The translations under genes and the position numbers were made by a program. Shown piece by piece: positions 1 through 8,400 of a DNA stretch of 64,000 nucleotides. Within the stretch, counting starts at the first letter, position 1. Each line of letters begins with the position of its first letter. Source of the DNA: Rhizobium sophorae (GTDB taxonomy: Bacteria; Pseudomonadota; Alphaproteobacteria; Rhizobiales; Rhizobiaceae); NCBI RefSeq assembly GCF_013087515.1, contig NZ_JABFCN010000048.1:62001-126000 (forward strand). The letters run 5' to 3'. The notes under the pieces are model-generated. The model was not told the DNA's origin. It saw only the letters and a list, made by a program, of their open reading frames with translations, and ran no database searches.

Positions 1-310
1 CGGTCCGGAAGGCTTGGTAGGCCGGATGCTGGCCAGAGCGGGCGGCTTCCATCAGCCGGATCTGCAGCCGATCCGGCGCTTGGCCCCCGAGCCACATTCC
101 CAGGTTTTCGAGCTTCAGAGAGTTTAAGACACGCGATCCGGCGGCAAGATCGAGATGGCGGCGCAGGCCGTCGAGCAGGTTGTCGTCCTGGGCAGCGTTT
201 TCCATGAGCAGCGCCAGATAGGACTTGTCGGTCTCCGACAGCGCGGCGAGCTTTTCCGCAACGGTATCGCGGTCGGGAAAGGGAACATTGCCTGTCATCG
301 AATCGTCCAT
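1..310 (-). CDS. Hypothetical protein, 3' end cut by the window edge
   Basis: An open frame runs from an ATG at 310 on the minus strand to the window edge, giving 103 residues without a stop (begins MDDSMTGNVPFPDRD). A second in-frame ATG at residue 5 is also possible. The visible part is soluble, acidic and probably helical, with no signal peptide or motif I recognise. It lies just downstream of, and in the same direction as, the periplasmic binding protein gene, with a gap of about 20 bases, so the two are probably co-transcribed. I do not recognise the family. Confidence 0.6.
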   Translation of the reverse strand, partial: MDDSMTGNVPFPDRDTVAEKLAALSETDKSYLALLMENAAQDDNLLDGLRRHLDLAAGSRVLNSLKLENLGMWLGGQAPDRLQIRLMEAARSGQHPAYQAFRT

Positions 311-330
311 GCTTGATCGTGTTTTGGCCG

Positions 331-1326
331 TTATAAGCTCGCCTTGACCTTCTCGGCTACATCGACTGGCAGCCATTTCGTCCACAGACTCTCGTAATTG
401 CGAAGGAAATAGATCGCGGCATCCTCGTTGCTTTCGCGGTTTTCGTCCTGCCAGGCGAGCACCTGGTTGATCGTCGCATTGTCCCATTTGCGGGTCTTGA
501 GATAGGTCGTGACTGGTCCGGCGCGGGTGGCAAAGGATCTGGTCATCAGGGTGAAGGCGCGCGAGACCGGGTAGGAATTAAGCTCGGGCCTGACGCAGCC
601 GGCAACCGCGGTACAGCGATCCCATTCATTCTTGTTGTGGCCCACGCCGAAGCTCAGGCGCGTCATGTCGTATTTGCCGAGGATGGCGGTCGGCGCCCAG
701 TAATAACCGAGCCAACCGATCTTGTTGTCGAAGGCGCGGGCAATCGACGCATCGAGCCGTTCGGGGCTGCCGGTCTCGACAAGCTCGAAGCCCTTCTTGT
801 CGGCGGCAAGCGCCTTGAACAGGTTGGTGGTCGATATCTGGCAGCTCCAGTCGGCGGGGCAGTTGTAAACTGCGCCTTTCGACGGGTCGTCTTCAGCGGG
901 AAAGAGTTCGGGATGTTTCAGCGCGTCCTCGACCGAGCGGATGTCGGGGTGGGCGTCGGCGATGAATTTCGGGATCCACCAACCCTCGACGGCGCCGTCG
1001 GCCAGGATTTCGGCCCCCTGTACTAGCCGGCCACTGTTGACAGCCTGATCGAGCAGGGACCTCACGGAATTGATCCAGTATTCCGAGGCGATGTCGGGGA
1101 TGCCTTTCTCATTCATCGAGGCGAAGGTCGGCAGGGTGTCGCCATCGACGATGGTGACGGAGCAGCCATATCCCTTTTCCAGAATGATCTTGTCGAAGCT
1201 TGCGGCAATGCCTGCCGAGGCCCATTTCATTTCGGCGATCGAAACGCTGCCGCATTCGGCGGCTTCGGCCGGCGCAGCGGTAGAAAGAGCCGCGGCAAAG
1301 ACGGCCGGAATCAGAAACGTCTTCAT
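331..1326 (-). CDS. ABC transporter substrate-binding protein, glycine betaine/choline type (OpuAC/ProX-like)
   Basis: Periplasmic solute-binding protein of about 331 residues. The frame is open further upstream, but the ATG at 1326 has GGGGA six bases ahead and starts a clear signal peptide (MKTFLIPAVFAAALSTAAPA, cleavage near residue 22). An ATG at 1332 is the alternative. The mature protein has the OpuAC pattern: an early EMKWASAG segment, a PDIASEYW segment, a GWLGYYWAPT segment and several cysteines that could form disulphides. This family binds quaternary amines such as glycine betaine, proline betaine or choline for osmoprotection or catabolism. No permease or ATPase gene is visible beside it, so the partner is beyond the edge or elsewhere. 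The ligand is inferred. Confidence 0.75.
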   Translation of the reverse strand: MKTFLIPAVFAAALSTAAPAEAAECGSVSIAEMKWASAGIAASFDKIILEKGYGCSVTIVDGDTLPTFASMNEKGIPDIASEYWINSVRSLLDQAVNSGRLVQGAEILADGAVEGWWIPKFIADAHPDIRSVEDALKHPELFPAEDDPSKGAVYNCPADWSCQISTTNLFKALAADKKGFELVETGSPERLDASIARAFDNKIGWLGYYWAPTAILGKYDMTRLSFGVGHNKNEWDRCTAVAGCVRPELNSYPVSRAFTLMTRSFATRAGPVTTYLKTRKWDNATINQVLAWQDENRESNEDAAIYFLRNYESLWTKWLPVDVAEKVKASL

Positions 1327-1785
1327 CGTCATTCCCCGAATTCTTCTTAGGCAGACGCGCAGCAGGCTCTGAAAATCACCGACAAATATCTCCGGCACCC
1401 GAAGGGAAAATGCCTGCGGGGCGATGCCGCAACAGGCTTTCCGGTTCCTGGGCGCCGTCCGTGCTTGCGGCTCCAGCAACTCGTCGCAGGACTTATTCAA
1501 CAATGGCGCATTTTCACCGAAACTACGCGTTCGCTCGCAGAAATCAACCATCTTCTGCTCATGGTTGCGTTACTAAATGATTGAATTCGAAGAATTTATG
1601 TCAGCATCCCGAAATTGGCGCCCTCGGGCGAAAAGCACGCTCTTCGCAACCGGCCGGCCGATCTTCGGCAGAAATCTCGGCCAAAATGTCAAAAAAGGTC
1701 AAAATTAACATTTGCGTAAGCCTTCAATAACTCTCCGGTAAGAATGTGCCGTTATCAGTTGGGTCGTGGCAGCAATGACCGCCGC

Positions 1786-1843
1786 TTCTCCGGTTCAGGT
1801 AGTGCGTACCGGAGAAAGTGAGCTTCGCCGTGTAAGGGCGAAG
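1786..1843 (+). other. Two consecutive stem-loops in the cobQ leader
   Basis: Stem 1 pairs TTCTCCGGT (1786-1794) with ACCGGAGAA (1808-1816): 9 base pairs, 13-nt loop. Stem 2 pairs CTTCGCC (1823-1829) with GGCGAAG (1837-1843): 7 base pairs, 7-nt loop. Neither is followed by a T-run, so neither looks like an intrinsic terminator. They may be part of an untranslated leader or a mobile repeat; the function is unknown. Confidence 0.4.
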
Positions 1844-1917
1844 ACGCCAGAGTTTTCGGCAGACCGCGCAGAGCCAAGGCCATGCGCGGTTTTCGCGTTT
1901 GTGTGGGAGCGTGACTG

Positions 1918-1968
1918 GGGCCAAGTCTTGACCTAGGGCCAAGTCTTGACCAGGGCCAAGTCTTGACC
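1918..1968 (+). repeat. Three-copy direct repeat (17-18 bp) upstream of cobQ
   Basis: The unit GGGCCAAGTCTTGACC occurs at 1918, 1936 and 1953 and is identical over 16 bases each time. The spacing is 18 then 17 bases, so adjacent units fall on roughly one face of the helix only every second copy. It ends about 57 bases before the cobQ start. It could be a protein-binding array or a slippage product. Confidence 0.8.
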
Positions 1969-2024
1969 CGGGATTACCGCCCATTGTAGGCCTCGCCTGA
2001 ACGAGAGGTGAATGCGGGGCCACC

Positions 2025-3479
2025 ATGGCAAGAGCGATCATGCTGCAGGGAACCGGCTCCGATGTCGGCAAGACGGTGCTGGTCGCGGGGCTCTGCCGGC
2101 TGGCGGCCAATCGCGGGCTGACGGTCCGGCCGTTCAAGCCGCAGAACATGTCGAACAATGCGGCGGTCGCCGATGACGGCGGCGAGATCGGCCGGGCGCA
2201 GTGGCTGCAGTCGCTGGCCGCGCGCACGCCATCCTCGGTCCACATGAACCCGGTCCTGCTCAAGCCGCAATCGGAAAATGGCAGCCAGATCATCGTCCAG
2301 GGCAAGGTGTTCGGACAGGCGAAGGGGCGGGACTACCAGCGGCTGAAGCCTGAGCTGCTCGGCGCCGTGCTCGAGAGTTTCGAAAAAGTGGCTGCGGGCG
2401 CCGACCTCGTTATCGTCGAGGGCGCCGGATCGCCGGCCGAGATCAATCTCAGGGCCGGCGATATCGCCAATATGGGCTTTGCGACGCGGGCCGGTGTGCC
2501 GGTCGTGCTCGTCGGCGATATCGACCGCGGCGGCGTCATCGCCTCGCTCGTCGGCACGCATGCAATCCTCGACGATAGCGACCGGGCGATGATTGCGGGC
2601 TACATCATCAACAAGTTCCGCGGCGACGTCTCGCTGTTTGACGACGGCATCCGCGCTATCGAGGGCTTTACCGGCTGGCCGTGTTTCGGCGTCGTGCCGT
2701 GGCTGCCGGGTGCGGCGCGCCTGCCGGCCGAGGATTCGGTCGTGCTCGAACGGTTGGCAAGGGGCAGGGCCCGCGCGCTGAAGATTGCCGTGCCGGTGCT
2801 GCCGCGCATCGCCAATTTCGACGATCTCGATCCGCTGCGGACCGAGCCGGATGTCGAGCTGGTCTTCGTGCGATCAGGCGAGCGGATCCCTGCCGATGCG
2901 AGCCTCGTCGTGCTTCCCGGCTCGAAATCGACGATATCGGATCTCGCCGACTTCAGGGTCCAGGGCTGGGATCGCGATCTCCAGGCGCATGTCAGGCGCG
3001 GCGGCCGGGTGATCGGCATTTGCGGCGGCTACCAGATGCTCGGCCGGACGGTGCACGATCCGCTTGGCATCGAGGGCGGGACGCTCGAGACGCCGGGGCT
3101 TGGGCTGCTCGACATCGAGACCGAGATGGCGCCGGAAAAGACCGTGCGCAACAGCCAGGCCCACTCCACCGAATATGACGCGCCGCTTGCGGGCTACCAG
3201 ATCCATCTCGGCATCACCCGCGGCCCGGATTGCGATCGGCCTTCGGCGATCATCGACGGCGCGCCCGACGGGGCGCTATCGGCCGACGGTCGGATCATGG
3301 GCACCTATCTGCACGGGCTGTTCAGCAGCGACGCTTACCGCGCGCGGCTGCTTCAAAGCTTTGGGCTGTCGGGCGAACGGAGGAATTACCGCGAGAGCGT
3401 TGAGCAGGCACTCGACGAGATCGCCGGAGAACTGGAGCGCCATCTCGATCCGCGCTGGCTGGCCGGGCTGCTCGGTTAA
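2025..3479 (+). CDS. cobQ: Cobyric acid synthase (glutamine-hydrolysing)
   Basis: CobQ carries out four ATP- and glutamine-dependent amidations (b, d, e and g side chains) on adenosylcobyrinic acid a,c-diamide to give adenosylcobyric acid. The 484-residue length is normal. The N-terminal dethiobiotin-synthetase-like ATPase domain has the P-loop GTGSDVGKT (residues 9-17) followed by KPQNMSNNAAV, typical of CobQ. The C-terminal class I glutamine amidotransferase domain has the nucleophile Cys333 in GICGGYQMLG and His430 in YLHGLF. It stands apart from the other cob genes here, between a binding protein gene and an SDR gene, with its own long leader. Confidence 0.97.
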   Translation: MARAIMLQGTGSDVGKTVLVAGLCRLAANRGLTVRPFKPQNMSNNAAVADDGGEIGRAQWLQSLAARTPSSVHMNPVLLKPQSENGSQIIVQGKVFGQAKGRDYQRLKPELLGAVLESFEKVAAGADLVIVEGAGSPAEINLRAGDIANMGFATRAGVPVVLVGDIDRGGVIASLVGTHAILDDSDRAMIAGYIINKFRGDVSLFDDGIRAIEGFTGWPCFGVVPWLPGAARLPAEDSVVLERLARGRARALKIAVPVLPRIANFDDLDPLRTEPDVELVFVRSGERIPADASLVVLPGSKSTISDLADFRVQGWDRDLQAHVRRGGRVIGICGGYQMLGRTVHDPLGIEGGTLETPGLGLLDIETEMAPEKTVRNSQAHSTEYDAPLAGYQIHLGITRGPDCDRPSAIIDGAPDGALSADGRIMGTYLHGLFSSDAYRARLLQSFGLSGERRNYRESVEQALDEIAGELERHLDPRWLAGLLG

Positions 3480-3578
3480 GCCGGATGCGTCATCCGGTCT
3501 CGTCGTTCCGCTATTGCCAAATTAGTTGACTGAGTCCATTAATTGTCGCGGCGGACCCGGTTGAGAGCGACGAAAACC

Positions 3579-4349
3579 ATGAGCGTACTGGATAGATTTT
3601 CACTGGCAGGGCAGGTAGCGCTGGTGACCGGCGGCGGGCGTGGTCTAGGCTTCGAGATGGCGCGCGCTCTTGCCGAGGCCGGCGCGCATGTCATCGTCAA
3701 CGGACGCACGGCGGCGACGCTGGAAGGCGCCGTCAGGACCATCCGTGCCGCAGGCGGCACGGCGGAGGCCGCCGCATTCGATATCGCCGACCGCGAGGCA
3801 CAGCGTGCTGCGATGGCCGATATCGACAAGATCCACGGTCGTCTCGACATTTTGATCAACAATGTCGGCGCCCGCGACAGGCGGCCTCTGGCCGAATTCG
3901 ACGATGATGCCATCATCGAGTTGCTGCGCACCGACCTGGCGGCGGCGATGACGCTTTCGCGCGACGCTGCCGTGTTGATGAAGCGACGCAATCACGGCCG
4001 CCTGATCGCGGTGACCTCGATCAGCGGCCATGTCGTCATGCCTGGCGACTGCGTCTATCCAGCAGCCAAGCAGGGCCTGACCGGACTGATGCGCGGCATG
4101 GCTGTCGAATTCGGCCCGCATGGCATCACCAGCAACGCGATTGCACCCGGCTGGTTTGCCACCGAGACGAACGCGGCGATGGCCGCGAACGAGGAATTGA
4201 TGCCCTTCGTGCGTCAGCGCATCCCGGTTCAGCGCTGGGGGCGGCCGGACGAGATTGCCGGCGCGGCGCTGTTTCTGGCAAGTGACGCCGCTTCATTCGT
4301 CAACGGCCACGTGCTGACGGTGGACGGCGGCATGACGGTCAGGATGTGA
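3579..4349 (+). CDS. Short-chain dehydrogenase/reductase (SDR)
   Basis: Classical NAD(P)-dependent SDR of about 256 residues. The ATG at 3579 is preferred over a TTG at 3543, because the family normally starts a few residues before the Rossmann strand. Visible motifs are the cofactor loop TGGGRGLG near residues 17-24, the NNVGA element, the catalytic Ser in TSISG and the YPAAK active site near residue 160. A C-terminal FVNGHVLTVDGG is typical of the FabG/gluconate-dehydrogenase group. It follows cobQ by about 100 bases, but nothing links it to cobalamin. Substrate unknown; gluconate 5-dehydrogenase-like activity is one possibility. Confidence 0.85.
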   Translation: MSVLDRFSLAGQVALVTGGGRGLGFEMARALAEAGAHVIVNGRTAATLEGAVRTIRAAGGTAEAAAFDIADREAQRAAMADIDKIHGRLDILINNVGARDRRPLAEFDDDAIIELLRTDLAAAMTLSRDAAVLMKRRNHGRLIAVTSISGHVVMPGDCVYPAAKQGLTGLMRGMAVEFGPHGITSNAIAPGWFATETNAAMAANEELMPFVRQRIPVQRWGRPDEIAGAALFLASDAASFVNGHVLTVDGGMTVRM

Positions 4350-4552
4350 GATATCCGTAGGCGCTGCGGCACCATCTTTCATTTCTGCGGCAATCTCACA
4401 GCTCCTCGTCGGCAGGCGAATGACTGATTGTCGTTGCCGGAGACCACGGCTAGAAATATCTGCCTGACTCGACTATTGGTTGATGTGGCAACCCCGGTGA
4501 TCCATCGCCGTCCATTTGCCCGATTTCCGACCATAATCTGCGTCGGTCATTT

Positions 4553-4557
4553 GGAGG
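4553..4557 (+). promoter_or_regulatory. Shine-Dalgarno GGAGG ahead of a probable AUU start
   Basis: GGAGG lies 7 bases before an ATT codon at 4565 that is in frame with the cyclase gene. No ATG, GTG or TTG occurs in this frame between the upstream TGA (4481-4483) and the TTG at 4637. This site therefore points to ATT as the start codon. Confidence 0.55.
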
Positions 4558-4564
4558 TTCGGAA

Positions 4565-5740
4565 ATTAACAATCATTTTCAGTGGCTTATAGAACATGGA
4601 ATCACAGCTGAGCATATTGGCGAGCTGATAGCCGGATTGTGCGATCGGCTGATCGCGGATGGCTTTCCGATCTGGCGGGGAAGCATCTCCATGCCGTCTA
4701 TTCATCCCATGTATGGCGGCGTCTCGGCCAATTTCGTGCGCGGCGGTGCGACCACGATCGAGAATGCCGAATATGGCAGTGCGGCAGTGCTGAATTTCGA
4801 GAAGACCCCGATCTATTTTCTTTTGGGCCGTGGCGAAACGTCAGGTCGCTGGAATATCGCCAAGGGTGAGGGTGTCGATGACTACCCGCAGCTTGCTGAA
4901 TTCGCGCATGCCGGCGGCACGGATCACCTGGTCAGCCTGCTGGAATTCCCGAAGGAGGCTGCGCTGCGTGGAGTCAGTCTGTCTCTCACAAGTGATAGGC
5001 CGGGCGGATTTTCTGATGATCAACTGGCGATTGTCACGAAGCTCTTCCCAGCGCTGGGGCTGGCTTGTTATCGCATTGCGGCATCGAAAACCGCATCGGA
5101 TATCCTTGCCGTCTATACAGGCGCCAAGACAAGTGCACGCATCCTTGCAGGCGATATCCAGAGGGGAAAGGGGGGCGCCATCAATGCTGCGATCCTGCTT
5201 GCGGACCTCAGAAACTTCACGGCGCTGACTGAGGTTTATCAGCCCGGCGAAATCGCCGGGTTTCTGAATGAACATTTCGAGCTGATCGGCTGGCATGTCG
5301 AGGAAAATTCGGGCGAGATTCTCAAGTTCATGGGCGATAGCGTGCTGGCGATCTTTCCGACCGATGCCGAAGAGCCGCAAAAGGCCTGCATGGCCGCACT
5401 GGCTTCCGCAAGGAATATTCTAGAAGCCAACAAGGTGCTGAATGGTCAGCGGAGGAATGATGGAGGTCCTGACATCGGCGTCGATGTCGTGCTGCATCTC
5501 GGCGAGGTCTTCTACGGAAATATCGGCGCACGCGGCAGGCTTGATTTCACGGTGATCGGCAGCGCCGTCAACGAGGCTTCGCGGCTTGAAAAACTCTGCG
5601 GCACGCTCGGACATCACCTTCTGATGTCGGAAAGCTTCGCCGTCACTTGTGCTGTCGCCAACGACTGTCTGGGATCTTTCGAATTGCGCGGGGTTTCGAA
5701 AGCAGTAAACGTGTTCAAGCTCGCCGACGCGGTATCCTGA
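4565..5740 (+). CDS. Class III adenylate/guanylate cyclase with conserved N-terminal region, probable AUU start
   Basis: Predicted nucleotide cyclase of about 391 residues if translation begins at ATT 4565; a conservative start at TTG 4637 gives 367. The upstream start is favoured by the GGAGG at 4553-4557 and because the added residues (FQWLIEHGITAEHIGELIAG) fit the helical beginning common in rhizobial cyclases, whereas the TTG cuts into it. The N-terminal half has the SMPSIHPMYGG element of that group. The C-terminal CHD domain has the metal-binding Asp in ILLADLRNFTALTE (about residue 210), GEILKFMGDSVLAIF (about 250-264) and DFTVIGSAVNEASRLE (about 327-342). No membrane segment is seen, so it is a soluble enzyme with an unknown input signal. 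Confidence 0.85.
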   Translation: MNNHFQWLIEHGITAEHIGELIAGLCDRLIADGFPIWRGSISMPSIHPMYGGVSANFVRGGATTIENAEYGSAAVLNFEKTPIYFLLGRGETSGRWNIAKGEGVDDYPQLAEFAHAGGTDHLVSLLEFPKEAALRGVSLSLTSDRPGGFSDDQLAIVTKLFPALGLACYRIAASKTASDILAVYTGAKTSARILAGDIQRGKGGAINAAILLADLRNFTALTEVYQPGEIAGFLNEHFELIGWHVEENSGEILKFMGDSVLAIFPTDAEEPQKACMAALASARNILEANKVLNGQRRNDGGPDIGVDVVLHLGEVFYGNIGARGRLDFTVIGSAVNEASRLEKLCGTLGHHLLMSESFAVTCAVANDCLGSFELRGVSKAVNVFKLADAVS

Positions 5741-5768
5741 AACGACGATCCGGTCGGCGCGACGACGC

Positions 5769-7559
5769 TCAGATCTCGCCTGAGACCTCGCGGCGGCGGC
5801 GGTCGAGTTCTTCGCTGTAGCGGCGCAGCGTATAGCTTTCGCTGAGCTGGCCGATCACCTTGCGTTCGATCAGGTTGTTGACGACGGCGAGCGCTTCGCT
5901 TTCGCTCTTGTCGAAAATCGCCGCCGCCTGCCTGGCATTCATCTGCGGCTGCAGGAAATCGTTGCGGTAGTGGATGAAATCGGCAAGCGCCTTGCCCTCG
6001 TCCTGCGCGTCGGTCGGGTTGGCGTAGATCTCCGGCACCAGCACGAGGCCTGCATATTTGTCGCTCTCCTCGACGAGGATGACGCGCTGGGTCGAGCCGA
6101 TCGGAAAGGCCTGCTTGAATTCCTCCAGAGAGATGCCCGCCCTTGCCGTCTTGACGTCGGCGCGCATCAGCTTGTCGACCGTCAGGTTGCGGATCCAGCC
6201 AACGTCGTGGGCGCTGCGGATGCTTTCGCCGCGCAGGTGGAAGCGCCAAGTGGCGAAGGAGTAGCCGAAGGTCGAACGTACGACGAGCGAGGAGGTGATG
6301 ACGGCGGCAAGCACCAGCGCCGTGATCGGAAAATCGCCGGTGATTTCGAGCGCCAGGAACGTCATGGTCAGCGGCCCGCCGATGACGGCGACGGCAAGCG
6401 AACTCATGCCGACCACGGCATAGATGACCGGCGTCAGCGTCGCATCGGCGAAATAGGGGCCGCAATAGGCGAAGAGCTTGCCGAGCAGGGCGCCCATGAA
6501 CAGCGAGGCGAAGAACAGCCCGCCCCTGAAGCCGGAGCCGATCGAGATCGCCGAGGCGAAGGATTTCAAGAGGAAGAGGCCGATCAGCGTCGGGATCGCC
6601 ACCTCATGGGAAAGGTTGAGATGCAGCGCGCCGTGGCCGGCCGAGAGCACCTGAGGCGAGATCATCGCCAATAGCCCGACGATGATGCCGCCGAGCGCCG
6701 GGCGGAAGGGTGGGGCGATCGAGCTCTTGCGCGCCAGCTCCTCGACAAAGGCGACGCCCTGCATGATCAGGATGCCGACACCGGCGCAGAAAGCGCCGAG
6801 CAGCAGTGCCGGGATATAATCGGCCGGCACGACCGAGCCGAAGCTGCCGATATCGATGGTGAAATCGCTGCCGGCGAGCAGCCTTGCGATCAGGGTGGAG
6901 ACAAGGGCGGAGACGACGACCGGGGTCAGCGAGACGATCGTATAGGTGCCGATGATCAGCTCGAAAGCATAGAAGGCGCCGGTCAACGGCGCGTTGAAGG
7001 CGGCGGCGATGGCGCCCGCCGCGCCGCAGCCAACGAGGGTGCGCAGGTCCGAGCGGCGAAGCTGCAGCTTCAGGCCGAATTTTGAGGCGAGGCCGGCGGC
7101 AAGCTGGGTATAGCCGGCTTCCAGGCCGACGGAGGCGCCGAAACCGTTGGAGATCAGGTTCTGCACGGCAACGATGATGCTGTCGGTCAGGGACAGGCGG
7201 CCGCCATGCAGCGCATTGGCCTCGATCGGGTCGACCATCGGCTTCTTGCGCCGTTTCGCCAGCACGAAAAGCAGCAGACCGAGCAGGGCGCCGCCGATGA
7301 CGGGGGCGGTGAGCAGCAGCAGCTTGTTCTCGATCTCGGACGAGCTCAACCTTTCGCTGTCGGCAATACCGAAGACCAGCTGATGCAGCTCGTTGGAGAC
7401 GTAGCTCATGCCGGTGACGGCAAGACCCGAGATGATGCCGACGACGGCGCCCGCCAGCGCCAGGCCGACCTCGCTACGGCGGGTCAGCGCCCGCAGGCGT
7501 CCCGGATCGAAGAAAACACGCAGCGCGCGGAAACGGCGCCGATCCAATTTCATAAGCAT
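5769..7559 (-). CDS. ClC-family chloride channel/antiporter with C-terminal CBS domains
   Basis: Membrane protein of 596 residues with about ten hydrophobic segments over residues 30-430, followed by a cytoplasmic CBS-like pair (VDKLMRADVKTARAG onward). The family moves chloride or other anions, often in exchange for protons. GLEAGYTQ appears where most ClCs have GREGPTVQ, keeping the gating Glu position but not the following Pro, and GFRGGLFFASLF appears at the second filter loop. It starts at the ATG at 7559 (a second ATG lies two codons on) without a strong ribosome site. It converges on the cyclase gene. Anion and coupling cannot be told from sequence. Confidence 0.85.
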   Translation of the reverse strand: MLMKLDRRRFRALRVFFDPGRLRALTRRSEVGLALAGAVVGIISGLAVTGMSYVSNELHQLVFGIADSERLSSSEIENKLLLLTAPVIGGALLGLLLFVLAKRRKKPMVDPIEANALHGGRLSLTDSIIVAVQNLISNGFGASVGLEAGYTQLAAGLASKFGLKLQLRRSDLRTLVGCGAAGAIAAAFNAPLTGAFYAFELIIGTYTIVSLTPVVVSALVSTLIARLLAGSDFTIDIGSFGSVVPADYIPALLLGAFCAGVGILIMQGVAFVEELARKSSIAPPFRPALGGIIVGLLAMISPQVLSAGHGALHLNLSHEVAIPTLIGLFLLKSFASAISIGSGFRGGLFFASLFMGALLGKLFAYCGPYFADATLTPVIYAVVGMSSLAVAVIGGPLTMTFLALEITGDFPITALVLAAVITSSLVVRSTFGYSFATWRFHLRGESIRSAHDVGWIRNLTVDKLMRADVKTARAGISLEEFKQAFPIGSTQRVILVEESDKYAGLVLVPEIYANPTDAQDEGKALADFIHYRNDFLQPQMNARQAAAIFDKSESEALAVVNNLIERKVIGQLSESYTLRRYSEELDRRRREVSGEI

Positions 7560-7842
7560 GGCTAGACAACTAGGCGGGGAGAGGCCCGGTCAAGGGCAGA
7601 GATGGTCACGCAGTCCGATTGCGATGCAATTGCGGCGAAAAGCCGGCGGTTGGAATAAATTTCGATGACGTAAGTCTCTGAATAAATGACGATATTTTAG
7701 GTAGGGTAAGTCGTGTTTGGGTAGGTGCATCTCGGAACCGGCGATCGGGCGACGCCAAGGCCGGTTGACTTCATCCCTGCGCTTGCCTAACCATCCCTCA
7801 ACGGATGGTCGACTGACTATCCTGAGATAACGGATGGTTCCG

Positions 7843-8198
7843 GATCGGTGTTGCGCCCTTCCGGATCAAAAGGGAATGTGACGGGGCGGACCCAAGCCGG
7901 GCGCCTTCATCACAGCCGACCCCGCGACTGTAGAGCGGTCAGGGTCTTCCATCCGGCATCAGGCCCTTTCCGGCTGGCGGCTTGCAATCATGCAAGCGGG
8001 CGGGATGGGCAGCATGCCGGAAAAGCCACTGGATATGCATGGTGATCAACCGGGGTCGGACGCCTCTCAAGTCTACGAATCGTCCACCTTTTCACCGATG
8101 CAGCCGGGAAGGCGAGGATGATCCGCTGGCACGATCAGGGCGACCGGTTTCCGGTCTGCCCCGATCGAGGCCGATAACCGCGAGCCAGGAGACCTGCC
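7843..8198 (+). ncRNA. Cobalamin (adenosylcobalamin) riboswitch, enlarged form
   Basis: Recognised by ordered conserved boxes: GGGAATGTG near 7872, AGCCGACCCCGCGACTGTAG around 7914-7933, the B12 box AGCCACTGG at 8024-8032, CCGGGAAGGCG at 8104-8114 and the 3' signature CGAGCCAGGAGACCTGCC ending at 8198. It lies about 200 bases ahead of cobP and should repress the cobP-cobW-cobN-cobO operon when adenosylcobalamin is abundant. Its span of about 356 nt is well above the usual 200-240 nt; the extra length lies mainly between the CGACTGT and GCCACTG boxes and between GCCACTG and CCGGGAAGGCG. End points are approximate. Confidence 0.93.
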
Positions 8199-8310
8199 AT
8201 GCGTGCCGGGCGAGAAGCCCACACCTGGGCGCTATGCCCGTTGCCAGCACGGAGGTTGTCTTGGCTGAACGATTGAATTCGGCGCGGCCTGGTGCGGCGC
8301 GACTTGCTTT

Positions 8311-8360
8311 CCCTTCTCCCCAGCGGGGAGAAGGTGGCCCGCAGGGTCGGATGAGGGCGG
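8311..8360. repeat. Rhizobial palindromic intergenic repeat (RIME-like)
   Basis: A perfect 10-bp stem pairs CCTTCTCCCC (8312-8321) with GGGGAGAAGG (8325-8334) around a 3-nt loop. It is followed by GTGGCCCGCAGGGTCGGATGAGGG, a pattern I know as a dispersed palindromic element of Rhizobium and Sinorhizobium. It sits between the riboswitch and the cobP start, inside the transcribed leader. Confidence 0.75.
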
Positions 8361-8400
8361 CGGCACGGCGTGCCCTATCTCATCAACAGAGCGCTTTCAC

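Larger units (their letters stand above)
1327..2024. other. Intergenic leader region between the binding protein gene and cobQ
   Basis: About 700 bases without a supportable gene. It separates two divergent genes and so must hold both promoters. The half nearer cobQ contains two consecutive hairpins (1786-1816 and 1823-1843) and a three-unit direct repeat (1918-1968). I see no conserved B12 boxes here, so cobQ does not appear to have its own cobalamin riboswitch. Confidence 0.6.

Noticed and set aside
1918..1968. CRISPR-like array upstream of cobQ
   Set aside because: The units are adjacent with 1-2 base gaps and no spacers, so this is a simple direct repeat.
1724..2024. Minus-strand protein upstream of cobQ (part of a 193-residue frame)
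   Set aside because: The frame overlaps the start of cobQ in antisense and crosses the repeat and hairpins; no ribosome site or domain is visible, so it is more likely repeat-derived.
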